Notes: generated from the letters alone by a model not told the origin. DNA of 64,000 bases from Treponema sp. (GCA_017470605.1 JAFUYH010000010.1:62001-126000), one strand, 5' to 3'; shown: positions 9,864 to 18,590, counted from the first letter of the stretch. A program made the numbers and translations.

Positions 9864-9867
9864 TATG

Positions 9868-10086
9868 CTACTTGAACAACTTATTGATAGTCTTTGTGAC
9901 ATCTTTCTGTTCTTCAGGAAAGTTGTCATTCAAAAATTCAAAACATTCAACAGCAGCACGCTGTGCATGCTCATACCAAATTTCATAAAGCTCAGGTTTC
10001 AACTCAGGACCTGGAAAGGGAGCACCCTGAACATCGGAAACTAAGTCACGAAGCATCTGTATACACTGTTTAGCCTTCTTATCCAT
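9868..10086 (-). CDS. Small conserved-looking helical protein
   Basis: The protein has 72 residues from the ATG at 10086, starting MDKKAKQCIQ. A GAGGAAG ribosome site lies six bases upstream. A longer GTG start at 10101 would put that site inside the coding region and is rejected. It is soluble, mostly helical and rich in acidic and aromatic residues, with a PFPGPELKPEL segment in the middle. No domain was recognised. A TATAAT (10106-10111) with a weak TGGAAA -35 box lies inside the end of the peptidase gene, so it may have its own promoter, and a strong terminator follows. It is probably a stand-alone small gene. Confidence 0.65.
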   Translation of the reverse strand: MDKKAKQCIQMLRDLVSDVQGAPFPGPELKPELYEIWYEHAQRAAVECFEFLNDNFPEEQKDVTKTINKLFK

Positions 10087-10106
10087 AAAAAACTTCCTCA
10101 CAAATA

Positions 10107-13100
10107 TTATATAGGAAGATTTATAATATTTCCAGAAAAACTTTTAGATTTATCACAGAAAACTGATGTTTTATAATTCTTTTCTACCGCTTCACTGAAT
10201 CTTTTAGCACTTTCTGCAACATCTTCTGCTTTTACTGCAAGAATATTATCTGCCCTGATCTGACGGAATTCAGAAGGATTTGCATAAAGCATTCCTTCAA
10301 AACTCCTTGCAGCCTTATCTCGAGGGGAACTTGGCTGAATTAAATCAGAAAAAGAACTTACTACTGTCTGCTCTACATCTTCCTTAGAAACAGGATTTCT
10401 GGCAATTTCCTTCATGGAATCAGCAAAAACTTTTATTGATTTTTCAGGACTAGGGTCTCTGTAAGTTGTAAAGTAAACCGCCTGCTGTACTGAATCTACC
10501 CACATTCCAGCCCCATAAGCACCGCCTGTTGTACGCAGTTTATCCCAGAAGGTATGAGTAGAAATCCAGGATGCAAGAACGGCGTCTGCAGCAGATTCCT
10601 TTGTCATGGTTTGCGAAGACGTAGAAGTTGCAGCGGCATAACCGGTCTGAGAATCAACTTTGATAATCTGAGGAAGAGAAGCAGCCGCATCTTCTGCCTG
10701 ATAAATAAGTTTCTGATATTCTTCCAGAGGATACTGAACGGCAGGCAGAAGTTTTGTGATTTTTGCTTTCCTTGCAAAATCATCCATCATTGGAAGAAGA
10801 GTTTTTAAGGATTCTTCATCTGCAGTTATGTGGATTATGCCGCCGGAAGCAAGGCACTGCTCATAAATGCGCTTCAGGGTCTTTAGATTTTCTGATGCAG
10901 AAACTTTTTTATAGTCCAGGGCAAACATAAGCTGAGAGATTCCCCAGAGGATTTCATTTAATGCATGATTTTCTGAATCCATACAGTTAGTACGTCTTAG
11001 GGCATAATCGCGACCAGCAGAAACAAAACCTGCCCTTTTATCTGCTTCCATTTCTCCCAAAAGATTTTCAAAACGCTTTTCGTCATCAAAACTCATGGTC
11101 GTAATGATTTTTGCAAGAAGATCCAGAGTTTCTTTTGCCTTAGAAACAAGGGCTTTACAGCTTACACCAAGCCATTTTCGCCCGATTATGTTCAGGTCTT
11201 TGTACTTTTCGGCAAAAGACTTAGACAAAGGAGAAGAACTGACGACTCCAGTTGTGGTTCTTCCCCAAACATCTCCCATTACACAGGAAGATTCCGTTAT
11301 ACATTCATCCCAGGATTGTCCGTTCCAGCCCATGTTTGTAATGGCCCCGGAAAGGAAAGGAATATAGCGGTAATCAGAAGGAGTCAGGCGGTCAAACGGG
11401 AACATAAGATCCACATAGAAAATTCCGTTTGTTTTTTCCTGATTTATGAAAAGAGGCACTCTGGAAGAGTCTGCGCCCTCTACAAAATCAAGTCTGGTAT
11501 CTGTAATTTCTACATTGTGATCAAGTTCAGAAATATGAACGCGGGGCATACAGGCAGTTTCTTCAGGACTTTCCACATGCTGCTGGGCCTTGTGCAGGGC
11601 TTCAAGGTCTTTTTTAAGAGCAGCCTTATCACATTCTGATTCAAGTTTTTTTACGAGTTCTGCTTCATCTGCATTGCGACGCTTTAAATATTCAGCAGAA
11701 GGTTCTGCTACATATTTTACAACCACATCCTTATCAAGGAAATATTTTTTTATCAGCTTGCGTGGCAAATCTTTATCAGCCTTAAGTCTTTTCTTGAAAT
11801 TTTCAAAAGAAGTAATAGGAGTAAGCTGGTCACAGCAGGCTTTTCCGTAAATCCAGCCCTTTAAAACCTTTTCCATAATGACAAGGGAATATGGCCCCCA
11901 ATAACGGGTGACTTCACGCAGGTTAAAATCAATTCCCATCAGGGCAGAATTTACATCATCCTCATCAATTCCTTCATCATAAATTTCCTGAATAGACTTC
12001 TGAATCAAGGCATAAACCTTCTCTTCATCTCCCTTTTTAACGCCACTCAGACCATAACAGAAAAATTCTTCCTGCAGCTGGCCAAAGTTATTCCAGATCG
12101 GGCTTAAATCATCACCAAGACCGCTTTCTTTAAGTCTATAAGAAAGAGGAGAGCTGTCGTTTCCGCAAAGCACTTCAGAAAGGAAGTATTTTTCTATATC
12201 AGAGGCACCAGAATACCAGTTCATTGTAACAATCAGACCTGTACTTCCTGTTTCAGGAGCAATCTCCCTGATTTCACAAGATTTGTCTCTTGGTTTTAAT
12301 GCCTGCAGAGACCGAACTTCAGACTTAATAAGAGGAAGTTTTGAATCGGATTCAGAAAAATCAGATTTTACACCGTATTTTTTTTCTATGCGGGCCATAA
12401 AGCGTTCATTTAAAAAGTCTATCTGGTCTGCTGTAGAAATATTTCCATGAAGATAAAGAAGGCAGTTATCAGGACTGTAGAATTTCTGATGAAAATCAAG
12501 AAATTCCTGATATGTGAGGCTTGGAATTACGGCAGGGTCTCCGCCTGAATCATAAGAGGCAAAAGAGTCCGGGAACATTGAACGAATCTGAAAATCAACG
12601 GCAACGTCGCGGAAGGCAGAATAATTGCCCTTCATTTCATTATATACAACGCCCTGAATGCTTGTTTTGCCATTTTCATCCATTTCCAGACGATGGCCTT
12701 CCTGAATAAAAGTCTCACGGTCAAGTTTAGGGAAGAAAACTGCATCGGCATAAACATCCATCATGTTAAAATAGTCTGCACGGACAACAGAGGCTCCCGG
12801 ATAAACAGTTTTATCTGGATATGTAAGGGCATTCAAAAATGAATTAAGGGATGTACTGGCAAGCGTGATAAAAGGCTCTTTCAGAGGGTATTTTTCAGAA
12901 CCGCACAAAACGGAATGTTCCATAATGTGAGCACAGCCTTTTGAATTTTTTGCAAAAGTGCGGAATGCAAAGGCAAAAGTGTTTTCGCGGTCATCATTTA
13001 CAATATGATAAAGTTCAAGCCCGCTTCTTTTGTGACGCATATAAACGCCTTTAGACTTGTAATCAGCCAAATCATCAACCGCAAGGAGTACAAAGCCACC

Positions 13101-13142
13101 GTATTCCTTTCCAATATTTGCGGAATCGAGAAAATCAAACAT
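10107..13142 (-). CDS. M16C zinc metallopeptidase (presequence protease/insulinase family)
   Basis: These pitrilysin-clan enzymes degrade peptides inside a closed two-half chamber. At 1011 residues it matches the long M16C (PreP/falcilysin) type. The inverted zinc motif HxxEH is present as HIMEH near residue 74, with the distal metal-ligand region downstream (VVYNEMKGNYS). The second half repeats the fold without a zinc site. There is no signal peptide. The start is placed at 13142, where GAGG lies five bases before ATG; a frame from 13208 would add 22 residues but lacks a ribosome site. It is immediately followed by the small gene at 9868. Confidence 0.88.
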   Translation of the reverse strand: MFDFLDSANIGKEYGGFVLLAVDDLADYKSKGVYMRHKRSGLELYHIVNDDRENTFAFAFRTFAKNSKGCAHIMEHSVLCGSEKYPLKEPFITLASTSLNSFLNALTYPDKTVYPGASVVRADYFNMMDVYADAVFFPKLDRETFIQEGHRLEMDENGKTSIQGVVYNEMKGNYSAFRDVAVDFQIRSMFPDSFASYDSGGDPAVIPSLTYQEFLDFHQKFYSPDNCLLYLHGNISTADQIDFLNERFMARIEKKYGVKSDFSESDSKLPLIKSEVRSLQALKPRDKSCEIREIAPETGSTGLIVTMNWYSGASDIEKYFLSEVLCGNDSSPLSYRLKESGLGDDLSPIWNNFGQLQEEFFCYGLSGVKKGDEEKVYALIQKSIQEIYDEGIDEDDVNSALMGIDFNLREVTRYWGPYSLVIMEKVLKGWIYGKACCDQLTPITSFENFKKRLKADKDLPRKLIKKYFLDKDVVVKYVAEPSAEYLKRRNADEAELVKKLESECDKAALKKDLEALHKAQQHVESPEETACMPRVHISELDHNVEITDTRLDFVEGADSSRVPLFINQEKTNGIFYVDLMFPFDRLTPSDYRYIPFLSGAITNMGWNGQSWDECITESSCVMGDVWGRTTTGVVSSSPLSKSFAEKYKDLNIIGRKWLGVSCKALVSKAKETLDLLAKIITTMSFDDEKRFENLLGEMEADKRAGFVSAGRDYALRRTNCMDSENHALNEILWGISQLMFALDYKKVSASENLKTLKRIYEQCLASGGIIHITADEESLKTLLPMMDDFARKAKITKLLPAVQYPLEEYQKLIYQAEDAAASLPQIIKVDSQTGYAAATSTSSQTMTKESAADAVLASWISTHTFWDKLRTTGGAYGAGMWVDSVQQAVYFTTYRDPSPEKSIKVFADSMKEIARNPVSKEDVEQTVVSSFSDLIQPSSPRDKAARSFEGMLYANPSEFRQIRADNILAVKAEDVAESAKRFSEAVEKNYKTSVFCDKSKSFSGNIINLPI

Positions 13143-13272
13143 ATCAACCTCATTTTCCGGAAGTCCAAAAAGCATGAAGCCCGATGGAAGGTCTGTCAAA
13201 AGCTCCATCTAAAGGTTCTGACAGGCTATATAAACACCAGCAAGGCAACTGATTGGGAATTCCTTTTTTAAT

Positions 13273-15051
13273 TTACTTTATACTAAAGAAGTGGAAGTCT
13301 CCCGGAATTATCCTTGTATGGAAGACAGATTCTTCATCAGAGGTAAACAAAGGTTTGATTTCTGAAGGACGCCATTTTGAAGGCTTATCGCTTAAAGGAA
13401 GCACTTTCAGCACTGCAGAACCTTTTACATGAATGTTAAAATCCACCGGGGCACAACCATCATTAGTATAACAGTAAAGGCCAAAAGTGTCATTATCATA
13501 AGTAAAGAGTGAAAGTCCATAACCGCAGTCTATCCAGACTCGGGAAGAAGAATCCAGCATTTCCGTGCGGATGTTTGTCAGCACTTCTGCAGGCAGGTCT
13601 TTTATGCGAGAAGGCATATCCGGCAGATTGATTACTTCAAAAAGGCCCTCACCATAGGTGTCATACATAATTATACTTTCGTGGTATTCGCCATGGCCGG
13701 CATTTGCCTTAGACCAGGTGGCATTATTGCGATGTTCAAGAAGAGGAAACGTGATAAGATTTTTTGAAGACAGATAATTTCTGCCGTAAAGCCCATTAAC
13801 AGTTACCTGAAATTCATCTGCATCAAGGCGGCGGTCTGTATAACGGATAGAGGTAAATTCAGATAAAGGAGGATTCAGTTTTCCCTGCTCAGAAAGCTTT
13901 TGCGCGCCAATAACAAAACCTGCACTTGCAATTACGGTGCCGCCCTCCAGCATAAAATCACGGATTTTTTCTGTAATTTCCCTGTCTTCCAGAGCAGAGG
14001 CCGTTACAAACACTTTGGAAGTTTTTTCATCTTTTTTTGGAAAATAAGGAGTCGGCTCCAGCGGCACTCCGACCATTCCAAGGAAATCTTCCAGATGGTC
14101 TTCTCCCTGTGAATTAAAAGGAATGTAAACCTTTGTTCCAGAAGGGTTTCCGCAGTATGAAAGCACTTCATCTATCTTCTGATACTGAAAACCAAGAGGA
14201 GTTGCCCGCTTATTATTGTAGATTGCAGGCCAGCAGAAAGTCATGATTTCGCGGCATTTAGAAAAAGCCGTAAGATAGGCCTGTTCCAGATAGCTGTCTA
14301 TCCTGTCACATTCAAAAGGATCAAACCAGCCGCCGCCATTGCGTCCTGGGGAGGCATTTTCCATATAAAGAGGAAGAGAATAGCTTAAATAGCGGGGCAG
14401 ATGCTGGTCCTGCTGGGCACCATGGCGGGTTTCGGTTCCTGTATAGATTCCGTCAAAAATATCTTTCTGTTCTGCAGGATTATAGCCGGTTTCATGGTAA
14501 CTTTCCCGCCAGTTTGGATACTTTATGATGATTTTTACATCAGGATTCACAGCCTTAGCAGGTTTTATAATCAGATTTTCCGAAACTTCCTTCATTTTTG
14601 CAAGGCGGAATTCTTTCCAGCTGCGCTCCCCTTTTTCACGACGGCAGTCCTGACACATACACTGGGTAAAGAAAAAGTCATCAATTATAAATTCGTCAAA
14701 AAGTTTTGCAGTATATTCACTTACTTCCTTAAGCCGATTACGCATTGGCTCATTACAGTAACAGAAAGTCTCGAAAAGACGGTGACGTTTTTTATCACTC
14801 TCATTTAAATCAGGAGTAACGGTGGTAATTCCGCCTGAAACTTCAATTCCATATTCAGAGAGAACTTTCTTTATCATTTTTATCTGATTTTCAGAGGCAA
14901 AAGTTCCCCTGAATGTTTCAAGATAAACCTTGTCTATTCCAACATATTTTTGAAGCCAGTCGGCCTGGATCCTCAATTCTTCTTCTGAAATATGCTCTGC
15001 CCACTGGGCAACACAATAAGTTACTGATTTAAAATTTTTGAATAATGACAT
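13273..15051 (-). CDS. TIM-barrel glycosidase-like protein with C-terminal GATase-like domain
   Basis: The protein has 592 residues and no signal peptide. The N-terminal third has barrel-like strands (VTYCVAQW, KVYLETFRG) and a CMCQDCRREKG metal-binding-like cluster (about 131-141), a pattern seen in uncharacterised glycoside-hydrolase-like barrels. The middle third (about 300-380) resembles the class I glutamine-amidotransferase-like domain that follows the barrel in GH42-type proteins, with ILEGG-like MLEGGTVIASAG. An AGGGG ribosome site supports the start. Neither the substrate nor the catalytic acids can be named. It is probably a cytoplasmic carbohydrate-active enzyme, by inference. Confidence 0.6.
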   Translation of the reverse strand: MSLFKNFKSVTYCVAQWAEHISEEELRIQADWLQKYVGIDKVYLETFRGTFASENQIKMIKKVLSEYGIEVSGGITTVTPDLNESDKKRHRLFETFCYCNEPMRNRLKEVSEYTAKLFDEFIIDDFFFTQCMCQDCRREKGERSWKEFRLAKMKEVSENLIIKPAKAVNPDVKIIIKYPNWRESYHETGYNPAEQKDIFDGIYTGTETRHGAQQDQHLPRYLSYSLPLYMENASPGRNGGGWFDPFECDRIDSYLEQAYLTAFSKCREIMTFCWPAIYNNKRATPLGFQYQKIDEVLSYCGNPSGTKVYIPFNSQGEDHLEDFLGMVGVPLEPTPYFPKKDEKTSKVFVTASALEDREITEKIRDFMLEGGTVIASAGFVIGAQKLSEQGKLNPPLSEFTSIRYTDRRLDADEFQVTVNGLYGRNYLSSKNLITFPLLEHRNNATWSKANAGHGEYHESIIMYDTYGEGLFEVINLPDMPSRIKDLPAEVLTNIRTEMLDSSSRVWIDCGYGLSLFTYDNDTFGLYCYTNDGCAPVDFNIHVKGSAVLKVLPLSDKPSKWRPSEIKPLFTSDEESVFHTRIIPGDFHFFSIK

Positions 15052-15198
15052 AAAAATCCCCTGTGATTACATATACTTAGCAAATTTAAGCTGCAGCCTG
15101 CAAAATTCAGTATACCTTACCTCAGAAGAATTACATTAAGAAATCTCTATTTGAATTGAATAAAACTCTATTGTTATCTCTGCAATAACTGACGGAAA

Positions 15199-16521
15199 TT
15201 ACACGTAAACGTCATCATTGCGGTTCTTTACATACAGACTGCCCTGCTCATAGGCACAGCGGAGTTTTGAAACGAATTCTGTTGTAACGGCATCGCAATC
15301 TGAACGGCGCATAGGTTTTAAGATATCTTCCTGCTCGCGGACTTCTGCCCTGCGGCCGGCAGATATATTGGAAAGGATTTTTTCACGAAAATCATCCGGC
15401 TTTGCGGCAATAAGATAGGCAATTTCAGATTCTTTCATTTCTGCAAGCCGTTTCTGCACAAACTGGTCATCTGTGTTTACAACGTCATCAAGGGTAAAGA
15501 GCCGGCTTCGTAAATCCTGCCCAAGGTCAGGGTCATCATCTGAAAGATAAGAAAGAATATCCCTTTCTGCACCGACATCCATTTTTTTAAGAATCTGTGC
15601 AAGGGCGTTTCTTCCGTCCACATTCTCTGAATCGTCAACTTCCATGTGAAGGGATTTTTCATGCATTGCCTGGTCTATGCGGCGGATAATGTCTGGAGAA
15701 ACGGACTGCATTTTTGCAAGACGGAGTACAACTTCCTTTTTTTCATCTGCCTGCATGGAATTAATTACGCCGGCAGCCTTTTTAGGATCAAGATGAGAAA
15801 GAACGATTGACTGAACGCCTACGTTTTCACCTTTAAGCAGAAGATAAACCTGAGAATTTTCCATGTCATTAAGATAGCGGAAAGGAACTTCTCCCTGCAG
15901 GGGCATGGCTTTTTTTATCATCTGCTCTGCCCTGTTTTTGCCATAGGCTTTTTCAAGCATTTCACGGGCAGTTTCTACACCGCCTTCGGTTTTAGCCTTT
16001 TTTACAAGGGCGTTGAATTCTTCAAGAATTACCGATTCTTCTTCCTTGCTGACACTGCGGATAGAAGCTATTTCTGGGATGATTTTTTCAATTTCTTTTT
16101 CGCTTAGATGAGGAAGAACTTTTGCCGCTTCATCTTCGCCAATAATTAAAAGGAATTTTGCAACACGACGATATACAGAATCCTTTCCTTCCTCCGTCTG
16201 CCCGGATTCAGGAACCTTAATAAGGCCGCCACTTTTAAGAAAGTCAGTTGCATCATTCAGGCGGCGTTTTGTCTCTGCAATGGATGCAGCTTCCCGCATT
16301 TTTTCTTCCCGCTTTTTCTGCATATTTGTAATTGTAACGGACTGATTTTGCGGAGCAGAAGCAGTTTCTTTTGTAAAATGCTGAAGGCCAGAAGCCCAGG
16401 AGTCAGAAATATTTTTTTGATTACCTGATGTTTTTTCTGACTTATCATCTTTTTTGCTGCTGGCTGCACTGTCTGCAGTATTCTTTAAATATGCCGCTGC
16501 GCGGAAATCCTTTACATCCAT
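15199..16521 (-). CDS. fliG: Flagellar motor switch protein FliG (spirochaete FliG1-like)
   Basis: FliG couples the MotA/B stator to the rotor and sits on the MS ring of the periplasmic flagella. The protein has 440 residues, about 100 more than a standard FliG, owing to a polar, low-complexity N-terminal extension (1-110). The rest follows the FliG N, M and C domain order, with SRLFTLDDVV (about 346-355) and a C-terminus ending DDVYV. Spirochaetes usually carry two FliG genes. The copy outside the main flagellar operon is FliG1, and this isolated gene fits that, but the assignment to type 1 is inference. No ribosome site precedes the ATG, and a TATATT box ends seven bases upstream. Confidence 0.85.
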   Translation of the reverse strand: MDVKDFRAAAYLKNTADSAASSKKDDKSEKTSGNQKNISDSWASGLQHFTKETASAPQNQSVTITNMQKKREEKMREAASIAETKRRLNDATDFLKSGGLIKVPESGQTEEGKDSVYRRVAKFLLIIGEDEAAKVLPHLSEKEIEKIIPEIASIRSVSKEEESVILEEFNALVKKAKTEGGVETAREMLEKAYGKNRAEQMIKKAMPLQGEVPFRYLNDMENSQVYLLLKGENVGVQSIVLSHLDPKKAAGVINSMQADEKKEVVLRLAKMQSVSPDIIRRIDQAMHEKSLHMEVDDSENVDGRNALAQILKKMDVGAERDILSYLSDDDPDLGQDLRSRLFTLDDVVNTDDQFVQKRLAEMKESEIAYLIAAKPDDFREKILSNISAGRRAEVREQEDILKPMRRSDCDAVTTEFVSKLRCAYEQGSLYVKNRNDDVYV

Positions 16522-16575
16522 ATAATTAAATATAGCAGAATTCTGTTAAAAAAGAAAGACTTCCCTAATATCTGC

Positions 16576-16727
16576 GCCGACAGGATTCGGCGCGCCGGTC
16601 AAAAACCTCCTGTTTTTTCCCTCTGCGCCGCCTCCGCTCGCTGTCGCGCGCATCCTTGCGCGCTTTTCGTAAAAAAAGCTCCGCACTGCTCGCTTTTTTT
16701 ACGCGCTCGCTTCGTTTCGAATCCTGT
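16576..16727. repeat. GC-rich hairpin cluster flanked by tRNA T-arm-like sequence
   Basis: This intergenic stretch is far richer in G+C than its surroundings and holds no gene. GCCGACAGGATTCG at 16576-16589 is identical to part of the nearby tRNA-Gln (16868-16881), and the inverse TTCGAATCCTGT occurs at 16716-16727. Between them are a GCGCGC hairpin (16646-16663) and a perfect 12-bp stem, CGTAAAAAAAGC (16668-16679) with GCTTTTTTTACG (16692-16703). It may be a scar or a non-autonomous element; no target-site duplication is seen. Confidence 0.55.
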
Positions 16728-16801
16728 GTAAGGCCGCCCGGCAGGCGGCCGGTGTTCTATAGCAAAGCGTTAAGAAAAACGCGTCAGCGTTTTTTAGCTT
16801 T
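16723..16801 (-). repeat. Two-hairpin dispersed element, copy 1
   Basis: In plus-strand order: CCTGTGTAAG, a GGCCGCC/GGCGGCC hairpin (16732-16750), a short linker with GTGTT, then AAAGCGTTAAG and a second hairpin closing at AGCTTT. The same arrangement recurs at 44170-44242 with compensating stem changes. It lies between tRNA-Gln and fliG. Confidence 0.65.
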
Positions 16802-16832
16802 ACCTCATTAAAAACCGTCTGCAATGTAAACT

Positions 16833-16863
16833 AAAAAATCCTCGCCAAAGCGAGGATTTTTTT
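16833..16863 (-). terminator. Terminator of tRNA-Gln
   Basis: AATCCTCGC pairs with GCGAGGATT around a CAAA loop, with A and T runs on either side. It directly follows the tRNA on the minus strand. Confidence 0.85.
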
Positions 16864-16864
16864 C

Positions 16865-16936
16865 TGGGCCGACAGGATTCGAACCTGTGGAATGCGGGCA
16901 CCAAAAGCCCGTGTCTTACCGCTTGACGACGGCCCA
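16865..16936 (-). tRNA. tRNA-Gln (anticodon TTG)
   Basis: On the minus strand the 72-base gene starts TGGGCCG and ends CGGCCCA. A five-pair CGGGC/GCCCG anticodon stem holds the loop TTTTGGT, giving anticodon TTG. The T-arm ACAGGTTCGAATCCTGT is standard, and the U1-A72 pair fits glutamine identity. CCA is not encoded. A terminator follows within a few bases. Confidence 0.95.
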
Positions 16937-16968
16937 ATTTATCACCAAGAAAACGACAGCATTAAGAC

Positions 16969-17247
16969 TTAATCTTCTGCACCACCGATTTCTATATGAC
17001 CAGCATTATACTCAGCCAGAATCTTATCCTGAATTTCATTTCTGAATTCAGGGCTGATAGGATGAGCAACATCTTTGTATTCACCGTTTGCCGTCTTTCT
17101 GCTTGGCATAGCGATGAACAAGCCGGTTTTTCCTTCAATAATCTTTACATTATGAACGACGAAACAATCATCAAAGGTAACTGTAACGTACGCTCGTAAC
17201 TTTCCCTCGTCTTCTACTTTCCTGATACGCAATTCAGTTATCTGCAT
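16969..17247 (-). CDS. spoVG: SpoVG-family RNA/DNA-binding regulator
   Basis: The 92-residue protein starts MQITELRIRKV and matches SpoVG in length and in the VTFDDCFVVHNVKIIEG and MPSRKT segments (about 22-52). SpoVG proteins bind nucleic acids and act as global regulators in spirochaetes and Firmicutes. The start at 17247 has an AGGTGG ribosome site. An upstream in-frame extension overlaps ispE and is rejected. It follows ispE by 28 bases on the same strand, the common ispE-spoVG pairing, and is probably transcribed from the ispE promoter. Confidence 0.93.
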   Translation of the reverse strand: MQITELRIRKVEDEGKLRAYVTVTFDDCFVVHNVKIIEGKTGLFIAMPSRKTANGEYKDVAHPISPEFRNEIQDKILAEYNAGHIEIGGAED

Positions 17248-17275
17248 TTTTCCACCTTTCTTTTTATCCGTACAA

Positions 17276-18145
17276 CTATACCGTCTGTACAAGTTTAGAA
17301 TCAAAAACACCAGCAAGCTTCCGTTGAATTTCAACTGACTGCTGCCGCAATGTAAACACACCATAAACTGTTGAACCGGAGCCCGACATTTCAGCATAAG
17401 GGCATCCTGAATTCTTCAACAAATCCAAAGCTTCACGAATTTTTTTGTACTTATCCGCGATAGCTGGTGTAAAGGTATTTACAAAGTTCCACTCTTCTAC
17501 AGACCTGTTATATACAGATTCCAAGTCAGAAAAAGCAGTCCCTGTTACCATTTTTCTTGCAGCAAGAAAGTTATCTACTAGAGAATAAGCCTCTTTAGTA
17601 GAAGAACTTACATTTGGAAAAACCAGCAACAAAAACAAGTCATGCCGAGGTTTTATCCTTCTTACAACTTCACCACGCCCAGAAACAACAGCACAAGCCT
17701 TTCCTTCTTCATCTGCATGCAAGAAGAAGAAAACATCACTCCCAGTTTTAGAAGCAATGTAATCTGTCTGGCTTTCAGAAAGCAACACACCGCATGATTT
17801 TTCAAGCACCCGAACAAGAGCCGCTGCATCAGAAGAGCCTCCGCCCAATCCTCCGCCTGCAGGAATTCCCTTTTTAAGTTTAATATTAACCCCGGGAACA
17901 TTGCAGTTTACAGTCTCACAGAATGCCTGATAAGCCTTTTTTAAAGTATTATCTTCAGGCAATTGCATGGAATCGCAACTTACCTTGCAGTCTTTTTCAG
18001 AACTGAAAGTAACGTTCAATTCATCATACAAATTAACTGTCTGAAATATACTTTCAATATTATGAAACCCATCTTCACGCTTAGGCAAAACATTTAATCC
18101 GAAATTAACTTTTGCATAGGCTTTAACTGAAGCTTCATAATTCAT
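17276..18145 (-). CDS. ispE: 4-diphosphocytidyl-2-C-methyl-D-erythritol kinase IspE
   Basis: IspE phosphorylates CDP-methylerythritol in the MEP isoprenoid pathway. The 289-residue protein has the GHMP-kinase ATP loop GGGLGGGSSDAAAL at 97-110, the KAYAKVNFGL N-terminal substrate motif (8-17) and the C-terminal glycine-rich MSGSGSTVYGVF. Length is normal. The start codon lies only 11 bases after a TATAAT box and has no ribosome site, so the message should be nearly leaderless. It precedes spoVG in a likely two-gene operon. Confidence 0.95.
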   Translation of the reverse strand: MNYEASVKAYAKVNFGLNVLPKREDGFHNIESIFQTVNLYDELNVTFSSEKDCKVSCDSMQLPEDNTLKKAYQAFCETVNCNVPGVNIKLKKGIPAGGGLGGGSSDAAALVRVLEKSCGVLLSESQTDYIASKTGSDVFFFLHADEEGKACAVVSGRGEVVRRIKPRHDLFLLLVFPNVSSSTKEAYSLVDNFLAARKMVTGTAFSDLESVYNRSVEEWNFVNTFTPAIADKYKKIREALDLLKNSGCPYAEMSGSGSTVYGVFTLRQQSVEIQRKLAGVFDSKLVQTV

Positions 18146-18156
18146 ATTATTATTCG

Positions 18157-18184
18157 ATTATACTAAATTTTATTATTTTGTCAA
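18157..18184 (-). promoter_or_regulatory. Consensus promoter for ispE-spoVG
   Basis: On the minus strand: TTGACA (18179-18184), 16 bases, TATAAT (18157-18162). Predicted start near 18150, five bases before the ispE ATG. Confidence 0.8.
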
Positions 18185-18276
18185 ATGCCCGTGAAGAAAA
18201 TATATCATAAACGTAACAATATTTTGTTATTTCAAAAAGTCTGCTTTAAAAAATTCAAATTTATACCTGTAACTAG

Positions 18277-18305
18277 TTGACAATAAGCCTGCTGTGATTT
18301 AAATT
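18277..18305 (+). promoter_or_regulatory. Promoter of the acidic protein gene
   Basis: TTGACA (18277-18282), 17 bases, TAAATT (18300-18305), with a GAGG ribosome site further down before the ATG at 18333. Confidence 0.7.
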
Positions 18306-18332
18306 CTAGAAAAGTATAAATCCGAGGTTATT

Positions 18333-18590
18333 ATGTCTGCTGATTCCGATTTCGAAGAGATGACTATGTCTTTTTCTTATGATGATGATTTTGATGATTA
18401 TGAAGAAGACTTTGATGATGATTTTGACGATTACGATGAAGATGACGAAGCTCTGGACGACTTCGACGATGACGAAGATCTTTATTTTGACGATGTCTTC
18501 AAAGAAGAAGATGTAGACGAACCGTATGATGATGTTGAAGAAGAAGACGGTTACGGCAGCTACAGAAGCGGCTTTGACGACGAAGAATAA
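18333..18590 (+). CDS. Extremely acidic 85-residue protein, function unknown
   Basis: By hand count 31 Asp and 15 Glu make up 46 of 85 residues, with one Lys and one Arg. The acidic runs are punctuated regularly by Phe or Tyr in FDD and YDD units. There are no Cys, no signal peptide and no recognisable domain. It is a real gene: it has its own TTGACA promoter, a GAGG site before the ATG, and a strong terminator after the stop. The nearest analogies are acidic tails such as that of RNA polymerase delta, nucleic-acid-mimic proteins and low-affinity cation binders; none is established here. It sits divergently from ispE and convergently with rsfS. Confidence 0.8.
   Translation: MSADSDFEEMTMSFSYDDDFDDYEEDFDDDFDDYDEDDEALDDFDDDEDLYFDDVFKEEDVDEPYDDVEEEDGYGSYRSGFDDEE

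Noticed and set aside
10087-10101. GTG start of the small gene at 9868
   Set aside because: The GAGGAAG ribosome site would fall inside the coding region; ATG at 10086 is correctly spaced.
17248-17397. Longer SpoVG start
   Set aside because: The extra 50 residues overlap ispE, do not look like SpoVG, and the ATG at 17247 has an AGGTGG site.
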